Shown in pieces: positions 38,939 to 50,183 of a stretch of 64,000 nucleotides of DNA. Made by a program: the position numbers and the translations under genes. The stretch is taken from contig JBBPFI010000002.1 in NCBI GenBank assembly GCA_037974965.1, positions 2,170,001 to 2,234,000 on the forward strand, given 5' to 3'. The notes under the pieces were generated by a model. It was not told the DNA's origin, did no database searches, and was given only the letters and a program-made list of their open reading frames with translations. This stretch comes from Dacryopinax spathularia. Its lineage: Eukaryota; Basidiomycota; Dacrymycetes; Dacrymycetales; Dacrymycetaceae. Within the stretch, counting starts at the first letter, position 1; every line of letters begins with the position of its first letter.

Positions 38939-39350
38939 AGACGGTCTTAACGTTACTGATTACGAGACAGTGGTAAGCGGATGAATCGGCGACGACGACC
39001 AAGTGATCGACGATCGAAGACTTGCGCAGGTACCGACGTGGCATTGCTCCCGAAATCTGATTCCGCCTGACTCCACGTGTGTTGCCCAGGCATGCGCGGA
39101 GCGGTTAGTCTATGTTACTATTTTGAGCCGATCGTCGGCGGTTGCTTCCGATTGGTTCCAGCCACCTAATTATCACGCTGCGCATTGTATGACAACCGTT
39201 GTCCTCCTTGGTCCAGCAGCGCTGTTGAGGTGAGGTGGATTGTCAGTTTGGTTGATGTAAGATGCCGCACCGGTCGGACGCCGATTATTGTGCTGTTCTT
39301 TGTGCCCATTAGGGATGGATCGATATCCCCAGTCAAGTGAGCGGTGGATG
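38939..39350. other. Right end of the Helitron and junction with host DNA
   Basis: Upstream region of the RPA-like gene with the last palindrome copy (39022-39031). The element must end before the host gene whose stop is at 39351. No ORF is seen. Confidence 0.55.
39127..39169 (+). other. Candidate Helitron 3' terminus (hairpin plus CTAA|T)
   Basis: GCCGA-tcg-TCGGC at 39127-39139 forms a short hairpin, and CTAA at 39166-39169 is followed by T, as expected for Helitron insertion between A and T. The 26-base gap between them is longer than the usual 10-12, so this is a weak candidate. Confidence 0.3.
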
Positions 39351-39813
39351 TCAGAACAGCTTCTCCTGCTCCTCGAGCGGGTGCGCCTCCGCCAGTGTAC
39401 GCTTCAGGAAGGCGTATTTCCTCGGCGGTGCAATTCCATACTTCTCCTTCATGTCCTTTGCCTTTAACGGCGGTTTCAGCTGGTAGAGATGGAGGATCTC
39501 GTATGCATGAGAGGTGCCTTCTCCGGCGTTGAAGGTGTCGTTCCCTAGTCCTTCGGTGTCCACCTCTCCTGGTACTTTCGCTGGAGAGATATGGGCGACG
39601 TAGGCTAGTGTTTGCGTGGGAGCGGAGACGTACAACCTTCCTGTCCCTCAGCAGGGAGGTGGACGGAGGAGGTGAAGAAAAGGCTCACCACATACGTTCT
39701 ACCGTCCGCGGTGTGAGATATTTGCGGAACTCATGATCTTTTTCTCTCGAGACTATGTGGGCCATATGCTCAGGATGGATGGAGATGAGGATATCTGTCC
39801 TGAGGGTTGACAT
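39351..39813 (-). CDS. Small ASCH/PUA-like domain protein
   Basis: Two exons. Exon 1 (ATG at 39813) reads MSTLRTDILISIHPEHMAHIVSREKDHEFRKYLTPRTVERMW; exon 2 starts LYVSAPTQTLAYVAHISPAK. The pattern ILISIxPEHxxxIxxxxKxxEFRKxL followed by a strand with LYVSAPxxxLAY is that of PUA-like ASCH domains, which bind RNA or modified nucleotides. The rest (GNDTFNAGEGTSHAYEILHLYQLKPPLKAKDM and the end PRKYAFLKRTLAEAHPLEEQEKLF) fits. The intron acceptor is gaag|G rather than the nearer cag, to keep the frame. About 137 residues; the family call is from recalled pattern and the function is unknown. It is the first host gene right of the Helitron. Confidence 0.65.
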
Positions 39814-40094
39814 GGTTGGCTGTCAATGAGAAAGGAAGCTTAAGCGCTCGCTGGGACGACAAATGCACGACGTGGAAGCGTCGTGACTAGGTTACGAAAG
39901 AAAGCGGAGACAAAGAAGCCGGAAAGCATATGGGCGCGCTGTTTCGGACGACCGCTCTAACAAGTAGACCGAACGAGCGATGTGATGCGATCTCATAATC
40001 ATGCAATGCCCTAAGGAGAGGTACAGTTGGACGCTAAGAAACACCTCTTTTCATTTCTTTCCCGTCGAGGGCGTGAACTCCTTTGCGCCGTCGG

Positions 40095-41252
40095 TCACTG
40101 CGTCGTGGTCAGTACATGAAGCATAGAAGCCTTGATGGGCATACCATTGAGCAAGAGCCCCTCAGAGTCAAGCATGACCTTATTCCCGCTCGTCGACAGA
40201 ATGCTCGCAATATCCCTCGCTGCCTCAAGTCTCCTAAGCTGCAAGAACCCCTTGTTCGTCCTGACTGCCTCGCCGATCAGCTCGGCTGCGCGAGCCTCAC
40301 CCTGAGCCTTGACGATGATGCTCTGTTTTTCCTGGATGGCCTGGTCGACGAGGAAAGCCGCCCTGAGGGCTGTTTGCTGCGCGATTTGCTTCGCTTCGAC
40401 GGCGTGCGTGAACTCGGGCGAGAAGGCGACGTGCGTGATGGAGACGTCGTCCAGGACTAGGTTGAACTTCTTAGCACGCGCGGTAAGGTTCTCCCTCACG
40501 AGTCGCGAGACCTACGTAGTCGGATGAGTAAGAAGGTAGGTAGGAGCGGATCTGGGGAGTACGCACATGTTCACGACTGGTGATGATCTGGCTGGCGGTA
40601 AACTGAGCCAGGACACTCTTGAGCACCTCGTTCACGATACTAGGCAGGACACGCTCGTCGTAGTCGGCGCCAAGCTCGCGCCATATTTGCGGGAGTGCGT
40701 TGACAGCGGGACGCGAAAGAACACGGCAAGTTATGTTGACCATCTGCAGATCTAATAGAACTCGCTAGTATCACCGATACATCAACAGTAAAATTGAGGA
40801 CGGACCTTTTGTACCGGTCAGGGAAGAGATATTCCGCGGCTTTGCGCGAACGTCGAACATGTGCACACGCTCAAACCAGGGGATCTGGATGCGTCTACCT
40901 GTTAGACACCATGCGTCCGGTAGCTAGGTGGCGACTTACGAGTAAATGTGTCCCTTCAGGGTAGATCTCCTCCTTGATACCTGTTAACCGAGAGTACTTG
41001 ATGGCACGGTGACCACCGTCGACTATTCTCCTCTCAGCCGGCGCTTGTCTAGGAGAAAAGACAGCACTTACCGTTGAACAGACTCTGGCTCAGTACAATG
41101 CCACCAGCAACCAAGGCGACCAACATCCCGCCGCCCGTCAGAGCGCCCCTGCCAGGATTTGGGAACCCTCCGCCGCCCCGTCCGCCCGTCTGCTTCTGCA
41201 GCTGTTGAGTCCATCGCTGGAAAGCGTCCCTTCCGCCGCCAAAAGGATCCAT
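40095..41252 (-). CDS. PHB2: Prohibitin-2
   Basis: Five or six exons from [19 protein letters not shown] at 41252. A Gly-rich N-terminus and a membrane anchor ([18 protein letters not shown]) are spliced to [48 protein letters not shown], the SPFH/PHB domain with [58 protein letters not shown] and [30 protein letters not shown], then the coiled coil [19 protein letters not shown]. This matches PHB2, which with PHB1 forms ring complexes in the inner mitochondrial membrane that scaffold m-AAA protease and cristae. The end is [20 protein letters not shown]. It shares a 467-bp promoter with KGD1. Confidence 0.93.
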
Positions 41253-41719
41253 CTTGCGCTTTGTCTTCTGTACGAGGGCCTGTCTTGCTCTTCCACCGGC
41301 GAAGGGAAAGTTGAGGCGGGTCTTCTTGTCCACGAACTGAAGGAACGCGGGAAGGGAGACCTTTGACCGTGAGCTCTGAGCAGCAGCAGGACAAGGAGGA
41401 GCAGAGGCAGTAATCGATGTGCCGAGGCTGACGATGCGCGGATTCGTTTGCTGCCGTTCGATGGCCAAAAAGGGAAAAGTGCACGCGGGGTCCTTGGCAC
41501 GTGCCGCCATCAGAGAACCGCACCCGGAAGCGTCATGCGCGAATTGGGCGGTCATCGTCGTCTTCCGGAAGAGGTGCCAAACGCATACAAGGTTAACAAC
41601 GTCCAGCTCGCTGTACTGGACGACCGGCTCGTTCACTAGGTCGGTGAGGGGCTGTATCTCTCCGGCGAACAACGGTGAACAGCCTCCTTGGCCTGTCTGC
41701 TCTTCGAATCTCTGAGAAC
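41253..41719. promoter_or_regulatory. Divergent promoter of PHB2 and KGD1
   Basis: 467 bases between the starts of two genes for mitochondrial proteins, transcribed away from each other. No TATA box or clear operator was recognised; co-regulation is inferred only from the arrangement. Confidence 0.5.
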
Positions 41720-44700
41720 ATGCTCTCTCGGCTCCGTCCACGGCGGGCTCTCCGCCGTCTTCCCCTCATCTCCACGCCCACCATTACCCGACATGCCCGA
41801 CGACTCGCAACCCCTTCTTCCTCGCAAGACAACACCTCCGACCTCCTCTCACAAGGCGACAATGCCTACTACGTACATGAGATGTACACCAGGTGGAAGG
41901 AGGATCCTAAGTCTGTCCATCAGGCTTGGGATATTTACTTCTCGGGTTTGAAGGAGGGACCGAAAGCTGCTCGGTCTGGTGGGGCGACGGCTGAGGAACC
42001 GGATGTCGAGCAGGGCATGCCGCTGGCTGGAGGGGTACCGAGCTTGCATTTCTCGGGAGGCACGCAGGTGTCGGACCATCTGAAGGCGAGCTCCGGTCTC
42101 TGCCCTCCTTGTGACCTTCCTCACAGGGTATTCTAGGTTCAACTGCTCGTCCGAGCGTACCAAGTACGAGGGCACCACATCGCCGACCTAGATCCACTCG
42201 GAATCAACGACGCAGATCTGGATGACGCCGTTCCCGCCGAACTGACTATCGAGCACTACGGGTGGAACGAGAGCGACCTCGACCGCGAGATACACCTGGG
42301 TTCCAGTCTCTTACCGCGGTTCGCCACAGGCGGCAGGACAACCATGACCATCCGCGAGATCATCGACACGCTGAAGAACATCTACTGTACGTCATCTCCT
42401 CTCTGCCCTAGTGGGAAGTTGTTGAATTGGTGATTAGGCGGCTCGATCGGCTTCCAGTACGTGCATATCCCCTCTAAGGAAGAATGCGACTGGATCCGCG
42501 AGCGGGTTGAAGTTCCCAAAATCTGGGACTACACAACCGACGAGAAGCGTATGATCCTCGACCGCCTAATCTGGTCCGAGTCGTTCGAGAAATTCATCGC
42601 CTCCAAGTATCCTAACGAGAAACGGTTCGGCCTGGAAGGCTGTGAGGCACTCATTCCCGGTATGAAAGCCCTCGTGGATAGGAGCGTGGAGCATGGGATC
42701 AAGGATGTCGTTATTGGCATGCCGCATCGTGGGAGGCTGAACGTCCTGGCGAACGTTATCAGGAAACCGATCGAGGCTATCTTGCATGAGTTCTCTGGGG
42801 ATGTTGATGCCGATGACTCGGCGGGAGGGGATGTCAAGTACCATCTTGGTGCAAACTACGTCCGGCCTACACCGTCGGGGAAGAAAGTCTCCCTATCACT
42901 GGTTGCGAACCCGTCTCATCTCGAGTCCGAAGACCCTGTCGTGCTCGGCAAGACCCGCGCTCTGCAGCATCTGGCCAAAGACGAACATGCGCACGAGACG
43001 GCGATGGGTGTTCTCCTGCACGGTGATGCAGCCTTTGCCGGTCAAGGTGTCGTCTACGAGACGATCGGTTTCCACGACCTCCCGAACTTCAGCACGGGCG
43101 GTACGATCCACCTGATCGTCAACAACCAAATTGGGTTCACGACCGACCCTCGTTTCTCTCGCTCCACGCCCTACCCATCCGATATCGCCAAGACGATCGA
43201 CGCTCCCATCTTCCACGTCAACGCGGACAACGTCGAGGCTGTCAACTTTGTCGCTCACCTTGCCGCTGACTGGCGTGCGAAGTGGAAGAAAGACGTCGTC
43301 ATTGATCTTGTCTGTTACCGCCGTTATGGACATAACGAGACGGATCAGCCGAGCTTCACTCAACCTAGGATGTACAAAGCGATCGAGAAGCAGCCTACCG
43401 TACTCACGCAGTACACCAAGCAGCTGATCGACAACAAGAGCTTTGCGGAAAAGGACATCGAGGAGCACAAGAAGTGGGTGTGGGGCATGCTGGAGAAGGG
43501 CGCGGCGCAGAGCGAGCACTATAAGCCTTCCTCCCGCGAATGGCTTTCCTCGCCATGGCAGGGGTTCCCGTCACCGAAGGAACTGGCGGAGAAGAACTTG
43601 CCGCAGCACGAGACGGGCGTGGATGCGGATACGCTCAAGCATGTCGGGAAGGTCATCTCCTCTTGGCCGGATGGGTTCCACCCGCATCGGAATCTGAGTC
43701 GTATCCTCCAAAACCGGGGTAAAGCTGTCGATGCAGGCGAAGGCATCGACTGGCCGACCGCCGAAGCACTGGCATTCGGCTCTCTGGCAATGGAGAAGAT
43801 CCATGTCCGCCTGACAGGTCAGGATGTGGAGCGTGGTACTTTCTCCCAGCGTCATGCAGTGCTTCACGACCAGGAAACCGAGCAGCAGTACGTGCCGCTG
43901 AACAACCTTGGTCGGGATCAAGCAGCTTTCGTCGTTGCCAATTCCAGCTTGTCCGAATACGGGGCACTCGGCTTCGAACTCGGCTACTCGTTAGTTTCAC
44001 CCGACGCTTTGTCTATCTGGGAGGCTCAGTTCGGCGATTTCGCCAATGGCGCTCAGGTGATCATCGACCAGTACATCGCTGCTGGCGAGCGTAAATGGGC
44101 GCAGCGTACTGGTCTGGTCATGAGTCTGCCCCATGGGTTCGACGGTCAAGGCCCAGAGCATTCCAGTGGTCGCTTGGAGCGGTTCTTGCAGCTCTGCGAC
44201 GACAAGCCGAACGTCTACCCATCTGAGGAGAAGCTTGCCCGGCAACACCAGGACTGCAACATCCAGATCGTCTACCCGTCTACGCCCGCGAACTGCTTCC
44301 ATGTCCTGCGCAGACAGATCCACCGCGATTTCCGTAAGCCGCTGATCTTCTTCTGGTCTAAGTCCCTTCTTCGTCATCCGATGGCACGCTCCAAGCTTGA
44401 GGATATGACGGGCAACACTCAATTCCAGCGATATATACCTGATCCTCATCCTGAGGGCATGGCCGCTCCTGATGAGATCAAGAAGCATATCTTGTGTACT
44501 GGTCAGGTCTACTACCAGCTTCTCAAGGAGCGGGAAGATCGCGGTATCAAGGATGTCGCGATCAGCAGAGTGGAGCAGCTGTCGCCCTTCCCATATGATC
44601 TTGTGAGAGCCCTGTTTTTATGATCGAAATCGAGTTGCTGACCGGTGGATCACAGCTCACCCCACACCTGGACAAGTATCCAAATGCCGAAATCCAGTGG

Positions 44701-44970
44701 CTGCAGGAAGAGCCCCTGAACAATGGCGCGTGGACTTACGTCGCTCCTCGGCTTAGGACTGCAGCCAGGGTTACGGAGCACCACAAGGACAAGCAGATCC
44801 ACTACGGCGGCCGTCCGCCATATTCTTCCGTTGCAACGGGCAGTAAGGTAAGCAGTGTCTTGGTTTTATTATGCGGCGTGAGACTGACTATATTATCGTA
44901 GTCTGTGCATAAGAGGGAGATTGAGGATTTCCTCAACCAGGCATTTGGACCGCGCGAGCATAAAGATTGA
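41720..44970 (+). CDS. KGD1: 2-oxoglutarate dehydrogenase E1 component, mitochondrial
   Basis: Five exons (41720-42085, 42137-42386, 42438-44602, 44656-44847, 44902-44970) give 1,013 residues, the usual size. The N-terminus [15 protein letters not shown]...RHARRLA is a mitochondrial presequence, followed by [28 protein letters not shown]. Thiamine-diphosphate E1 landmarks include [107 protein letters not shown] and [23 protein letters not shown]1 decarboxylates 2-oxoglutarate in the TCA cycle. The first intron is GC-AG (AAG|gcgagc), required for frame. ATG at 41720 is the first in the frame with a presequence. Confidence 0.96.
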
Positions 44971-45251
44971 TTGTGATTATGCCCTTCGTCGAAAACGACG
45001 CCCCGATTGTGGAAGCTTGTACTATGTACAAAATGTATTTCAGGCAAAATGCAATATTTCTGAAATTGCGGACTCCTATGCCAATCACCCGTGCTCTATT
45101 ATACAGGCGTTCCCGGCAGTCTTTTCAGTGGAACAATGTGGCTTCGCAAGGATCCTGGCCATAGAACGCTGGAGCCTTAGATATTGCTTGACCTTTTCGG
45201 GGTATTCCATGCATGGATATTGGGTCATAATAGGGTAGATATCGTTCGACA

Positions 45252-48200
45252 TCATGCTGTCAAATGTGTTTCGCTCTTCATTAATTGCAGAAGCTCGGAC
45301 GCAGCTGCACCGATGTCGTTCGTATCGCCATTCAACCATTGCGTCTCCAGCAGAAGCTCTTCGGCTTTGTCCGTTTCTTCTCCAAATATCTCGCTTGTCT
45401 GGGATATGAGATATAGAGACTCGGCTGTCTCAGCCCTGACCGTTGGTACCGAATGGGTCAAGTAGGTCATCAGAGGGCTTCTAGCGAGGCTTGTCAGGGT
45501 AGGTATAGCTGCGATCGACGTGATGCTGAATGGCACGATGTCAGCTGGAATGAGCAGAGCAGTCTAGTATTCCCCTTACATCTTCATGGAGATGATAATG
45601 CGTTGGACATTCTTTAGACGGCTAGCATTGCGGCCAGCAAGGTCAACGATACGCTTCAACCTAGGCCAAAGGTCAGGTCGATAAATATGGGGCGGCAAAG
45701 ATTCTCGTACAGGGCTTCTCCTTCCTCTGTCTCCGCAAGCCTTTGAAGCACGTCCGTTTGAAGAAGGACAAGGAATACTTGGAGATAGGGTATGAAATAA
45801 ACATTGCTGGAGAAGTTATTCTGCGCTTGGACAACCAGGTCCTTGGTGAGTTTGTATAAACTGAATGTTTCGCGATCTACGGCCGATACTGGAAGGTCTC
45901 TTGCGAAATCTGACAGCGCCTGTCCAGCGGGACCAAGCTAAGCGAGTATCAGGCACGGCTCGTCACCAAGAGGGAGGGCGCTCACCGTGCTCTCAGTCTT
46001 GCTTCCGATTCCATACGACAATCCTTCCAGCAAGAACGGGCGATAAGCAGGTAATGGGATTAACTCGACAATCTTTGGGAACAGCCACGGTCCCTCTTTC
46101 CACGTCCTTCCGTGCTTACTGTCGGCTATCAGAGACATCTAAATGGCACCTCAAATCGAGACTCACTCGTAGCAAAGTTCTTGCAAGATCACCTCGCCTT
46201 CGATGGTCCAGATGGTCGTCGACTTGGAAGAAGCTTTGTATGCCGAAAGAATTTTCCCCAGCTGAATTCCTGCCTCATCTCGGATGTTGTCAAGTCGTTC
46301 CACGCCTTGCTTGAGAGTCATGCCCATGAGGTTGATCAGTAATCCTTGACTGATCCAGCTAGGAGGCTCATGCAGCCTTTCGCAGGCTTGGAATACCCCA
46401 GATATGACGGCCCCGAGTGCTTTTAGGCACTCCATGCGCACCCAAGAACCCACATCACCACGTTGATCGGTTGTGTAATCCTTGAGACCATCCTGAACAC
46501 TGGACAGGAATGAGTGAAACAGGTCTATTCGATCATCTGGCGAGAGTTATCAGCACATCATCAGGCGGCGAGAGAAATCTGCTAACCTTGTCCAACAATG
46601 ACCCCATCTTGGTTCACTATCTCAGTCAAAGCAGCAAAGCAGTCGCGCTTCACCTCAATCGGCAATGGAGGGACAGTAGTCTACAGTACTGTTAGTCCCC
46701 ACTCAGGCAGCAAAGTTTATGTTTCTCACGAGCGCATTGCCTAGACACTGCATCACGTCCCGAACTCCATGAGCGTATGCTGCATACTTCAGCTTGCCCA
46801 ATGCTTTTGCAATGCCTTGCTGAATTGTCGGTGTTGTTTTCGGGAACTCTTTCACCCATGTGAGGCTCTAGTTAATAAGTTCCCTGGTGCTCTGGACAGA
46901 AAAGACTCATCTTTGGAGCTGATTATGACAGTCCATGAACCCGCTTATGCTCGACCAGGCATCTGCAGCAGCGTCTTGGACAGAATCATCCCGAGATGTC
47001 AGGCCAAGCTCGAGGATCTTCTTCCAGGCTGGACTGCCGGATCCCGGTGCGAGAGCCTCCTGGGACACGCTAGTGGCCACCACGCTACAGACCGCACCCA
47101 GTAGTAACTCTCCTCGGAAGGATTGGAGTTTTCGCAGAGGCACTTTCTCTATTGAGCGGAAGATCTGAGCCAAATCGTCAAATCCACTAACGGCTTGCCT
47201 GTACGGTTGGTCTCACCTGAAGACGTGCTTCTCGTAGACCTGGTTGAGAGCGCGATGACATCGCCTCGGCAACACTGGCGAGCGCAAGCAGAGCGCCATG
47301 GACGATAGTGCTTTCGGGATTAGTTAACAGTTTTTCCTGGCACAACGTCAGCTGCGTCTTCCCCTGAAGAAGGAGAGTAGTCACCTGTCGAGCTGCAAAG
47401 TCCGGTCCAAGATTCGTGAGGTCGAGCTCACATATCCTCCTGGAAGACGTCGCTGCCAACGATCGGATATGCGGATCCCAGTGACGCAATGTGATCTTCT
47501 CCAAATGTTCGAGGAGGCTATCTCGGTATTCCAGATGCCTTAGACCCAGATCAGACTATATTCATCGTGACGAAGAAGACCACATACTCAGCCACTTCCG
47601 GAGCAGCAACTTCGAATGCATTCCGCCTGACGCTGACAGCGTAGAAGTCAGTTTTCCGAAGCACATCGATTCCATGCGGGAACAGACTCTGGATATAGGT
47701 TAGCGCACATTCTCGGACCGGGCAGGTTACTTACGAGACGTCCGACATTCTCCTGGAACGCCGCGCTAGCTGCTCTGCGGATTGTGATCTCCCGGTCAAA
47801 TACGGAAACCGCAACCAGTCTTTGTGACAAAGACAACGCCAGATGTCGCATTGCTTCCACATTCTGTGACCTTGCACTTGCCCAAATGACATATGCGGCT
47901 GCGTCTCGAACGTTCGACCCAACGGACACGGCGCCTTTCCTTATGTCGAAGAGCAATGCCTGCAGAGCCATCAGCGTTATATCTACTCGGAAGACACGGG
48001 GCATACTGACCTTCTTAGCCCATTCGATCACCTGAGCAAAATGCTCTCCCTTGATCAACCCTCTCCGTGCGAATTCCGCACAAGCCAGAGTCGCTCCGTG
48101 CCACGACCCCTCAGCATCAGGCACATACTCCTGCACACGGACAGCTTCTTCATAAGGAGCATACAAGCCAAGGATGGTGTCCAGGACTTGGTTTGCAAAC

Positions 48201-49634
48201 TCGGTTGGCAGGCGTTCGGATATTCGTGCGAGGCCTTTCGCCGCGGAGTATCGGACGACGGTGTCCTGGACAACCGGATGAGTTTTGAAAGACTAAGGGA
48301 AGGGATGCTTGGCAGTACCTTATCTTGCAAGAACGTGACGAGTTCCTCTACATGTTCATCCAGCGTCTCGGGTATGTCGACCTCTTCTTCATGATCGGCA
48401 GTAAGCCCTTGAGAAGCACTATTGTCCTCTACTCGCAGTGTCCTCGCTGAAGCTTCCAGATCAGCAATCTTCCCAGCCATCAGCGAGTAAGATCACCTAC
48501 CGGTCTTAGGGGCGCTACGCAAAGGCAGCTGCATAACCGCCAACCGACACGAGATCTTCGAACAATATTTCCTGACAAGTGTGTTCCGCATCAGCGCTGA
48601 CTGCTCACGAATCGTGTCCAGCAGCTGCCGGATATCGGGTAGGTAGACGGAGAGGGCTGCATGCGTGCCCGATTTCAGGAGTTCGGCGATGACTTGGAGG
48701 AAGCCGAGTGTCTGAAGGAGGGTCAGATATGCTCGTTGGAGGGAAAATGCAAGGATGGTGTACAGCGTAACCCGTATCCTGAGCCTCCACCATCTGGCTG
48801 CCCCAGCAGAAGAAGGGTTTGATCCTGTCTTCTGCGTCCTTCCTGCAAGTCTTGTCAACGCGCGAAGCATATAGACAGGAAAACCGACAAACCGAATATA
48901 CAGCTTCGACAACAGCACAGCAGCAGCATCCCTCTCCTTCCCCGCCTTCCCAAGTTGCAGCATCCCAATCCTCTCAAGCGTATCCCCAATCGGCTCCTTG
49001 CCCTTCTCGTCAAACAAAGACAAATTGAACGGCAGCATGCAGATGAGGGACAGCCAGAGGAGGAGGACGTATGTCACTTCCCAGTCCACTTCTGAAGCTT
49101 CCTGGACTTTGAGAAGGAGGTGGAGGACGAGTGTGAAGTCGGCTGTTTCGTGTGGGAAGTATCGGACTGGCCAAGAATGGTTACCATTCCCCTTCACGGG
49201 TATCGAGCTGGAGTTGAGTTACCGATGGTCTTATAGCCCCGAGTCTTGGTATACCAGTATATCAACCTGGCTAGCATCCCGAGTCGAACGGTCGACTCTA
49301 AGCTGCCGGTCTTGGCAACATGACTCGCATAAGACCTAAGGAGTTCGATAGGCGGTCCAACCAGTTCCTCAAGATACGGGTCCAATAGATACGCTGCTTC
49401 CTGGTATTCGTCCAGCTAGACATATTCGTCAGACCAGTACAGGGGGGATAAGACATGTTGCTGTACAATGCCAGTGAGCTTCAGCAGCAAGCGTTCTTCT
49501 GCCGCTCGCTCGGGCGGCGTGGGCTCAGCAAGGAGGTCGACAGTCAGAAACTCCTTCAGCAGCTGCACGAATTCATCATGCTTTTCGAAAGCGACGACCA
49601 AGCGGTCATCGCCTGCATAATCAGATGGGTCCAT
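45252..49634 (-). CDS. Tubulin-folding cofactor D
   Basis: A long multi-exon gene. The start at 49634 reads MDPSDYAGDDRLVVAFEKHDEFVQLLKEFL. Exon 2 is LDEYQEAAYLLDPYLEELVGPPIELLRSYA, ending with YTKTRGYKTIG, then VRYFPHETADFTLVLHLL and WEVTYVLLLWLSLICMLPFNLSLFD, all hallmark TBCD text. HEAT-like repeats follow (TLACAEFARRGLI, DVGTHAALSVYLP, SLALSQRLVAVSVFD-like exons) and WVRMECLKALGAVISGVFQACERLH near the C-terminus. The end is LLQLMKSETHLTA. TBCD binds beta-tubulin and with cofactors C and E assembles alpha/beta-tubulin heterodimers (S. pombe Alp1, yeast Cin1). About 20 exons in 4.4 kb; I did not place every intron. It is convergent with KGD1, 281 bases apart. Confidence 0.87.
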
Positions 49635-50183
49635 AACAGAAGCTTCCAAGTTAAACAGATATCATGACCAGGTGTAGGAGCGCGGAAAGAGAAGGCGCTC
49701 AAAACACGCGACGCGACTGTCTTCTCGGAGATGATGAAGTCGGCCGGAATCTTTTCGGCCCGACGTGAGGAATGACCGGCGATCGGAGTGGCATCATTGT
49801 CAATATCACTGTTGACTCGTACACTTCCATAGTTGGATGGATACCGCTTGCGCTGGCTGGCCAAATGCGCCAATCAGACAATGGGAATTGATGATGCTAC
49901 TCGTCTCCACAGTCGCTTCCAAGGCAGCACAGCTTGATGTGGATCCTCGCCTCATGTCGACCGCACGACGCCCCTAGCTTACCCTGTGCCCACTTTCTCT
50001 CCACTTTCTTCTAGCAGCCAGTCATCAATAAATATGCATTGTCCTTGCATCTCACACGTCCTGTGACAGCACACCTTTCTCTCTTTCTAGCGAAGTCTCG
50101 ACCCTCCAAGTTACCCATTCCGTAATCCCTTTCGGCGCTAATCCTCATTACTCAAGCTGCTCGTCCTCCCGTATCCGTACCCC
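49635..50183. other. Divergent intergenic region between TBCD and the F-box gene
   Basis: A 549-base region with both promoters. A minus-strand frame at 49556-49873 runs into TBCD exon 1 out of register and is not supported as a separate gene. AATAAATA at about 50030 is AT-rich but not placed as a TATA box. Confidence 0.5.

Larger units (their letters stand above)
27708..39031. repeat. Dispersed palindrome CTTGCGCAAG, about 60 copies
   Basis: The core TGCGCA flanked by CT/CC and AG/GG recurs about every 100-300 bases throughout the element. Examples: 27708, 28114, 28328, 29220, 30055, 30304, 30589, 31085, 31543, 31754, 31985, 32159, 33064, 33701 in or near the Rep-helicase; 34450, 34585, 35956, 36415, 36546, 36680, 37204, 37648, 37993, 38157, 38730, 38788, 39022 further on. 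Common variants are CTTGCGCAGG, CCTGCGCAAG and CTTGCGCATG. By chance TGCGCA would be expected about three times in 11.3 kb. Copies lie in coding sequence, introns and spacers alike, so the signal is on DNA (or RNA), not protein. Confidence 0.9.
27523..39169 (+). mobile_element. Helitron rolling-circle transposon with five genes
   Basis: A block of about 11.6 kb with a Rep-helicase gene, three further plus-strand genes and a minus-strand RPA70-like gene, flanked by ordinary host genes that end or start at 27242 and 39351. The boundaries are estimates: the left is set at a 12-bp inverted repeat (27523), the right at a CTAA followed by T (39166-39169) preceded by a 5-bp hairpin. The true ends must lie within 27243-27708 and 39031-39350, because the element-specific palindrome CTTGCGCAAG occurs from 27708 to 39031 and not in the flanks. 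The Rep-helicase frame is uninterrupted, so the copy looks whole and recent. Helitrons move by HUH-endonuclease rolling-circle transposition and leave no target duplication. Confidence 0.85.

Noticed and set aside
27708-39031. A CRISPR-like or tandem-repeat array reading of the palindromes
   Set aside because: The units are only 10 bp with irregular spacing and lie inside genes and introns of a transposon; it is not a CRISPR array or satellite.
41049-41741. A 230-codon minus-strand frame spanning the KGD1 start
   Set aside because: It merges PHB2's first exon with promoter sequence; the PHB2 start [11 protein letters not shown] is downstream and fits the family.
49556-49873. A 105-codon minus-strand frame upstream of TBCD
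   Set aside because: No motif, and the only way to join it to TBCD exon 1 needs a 26-base intron, too short to be real.
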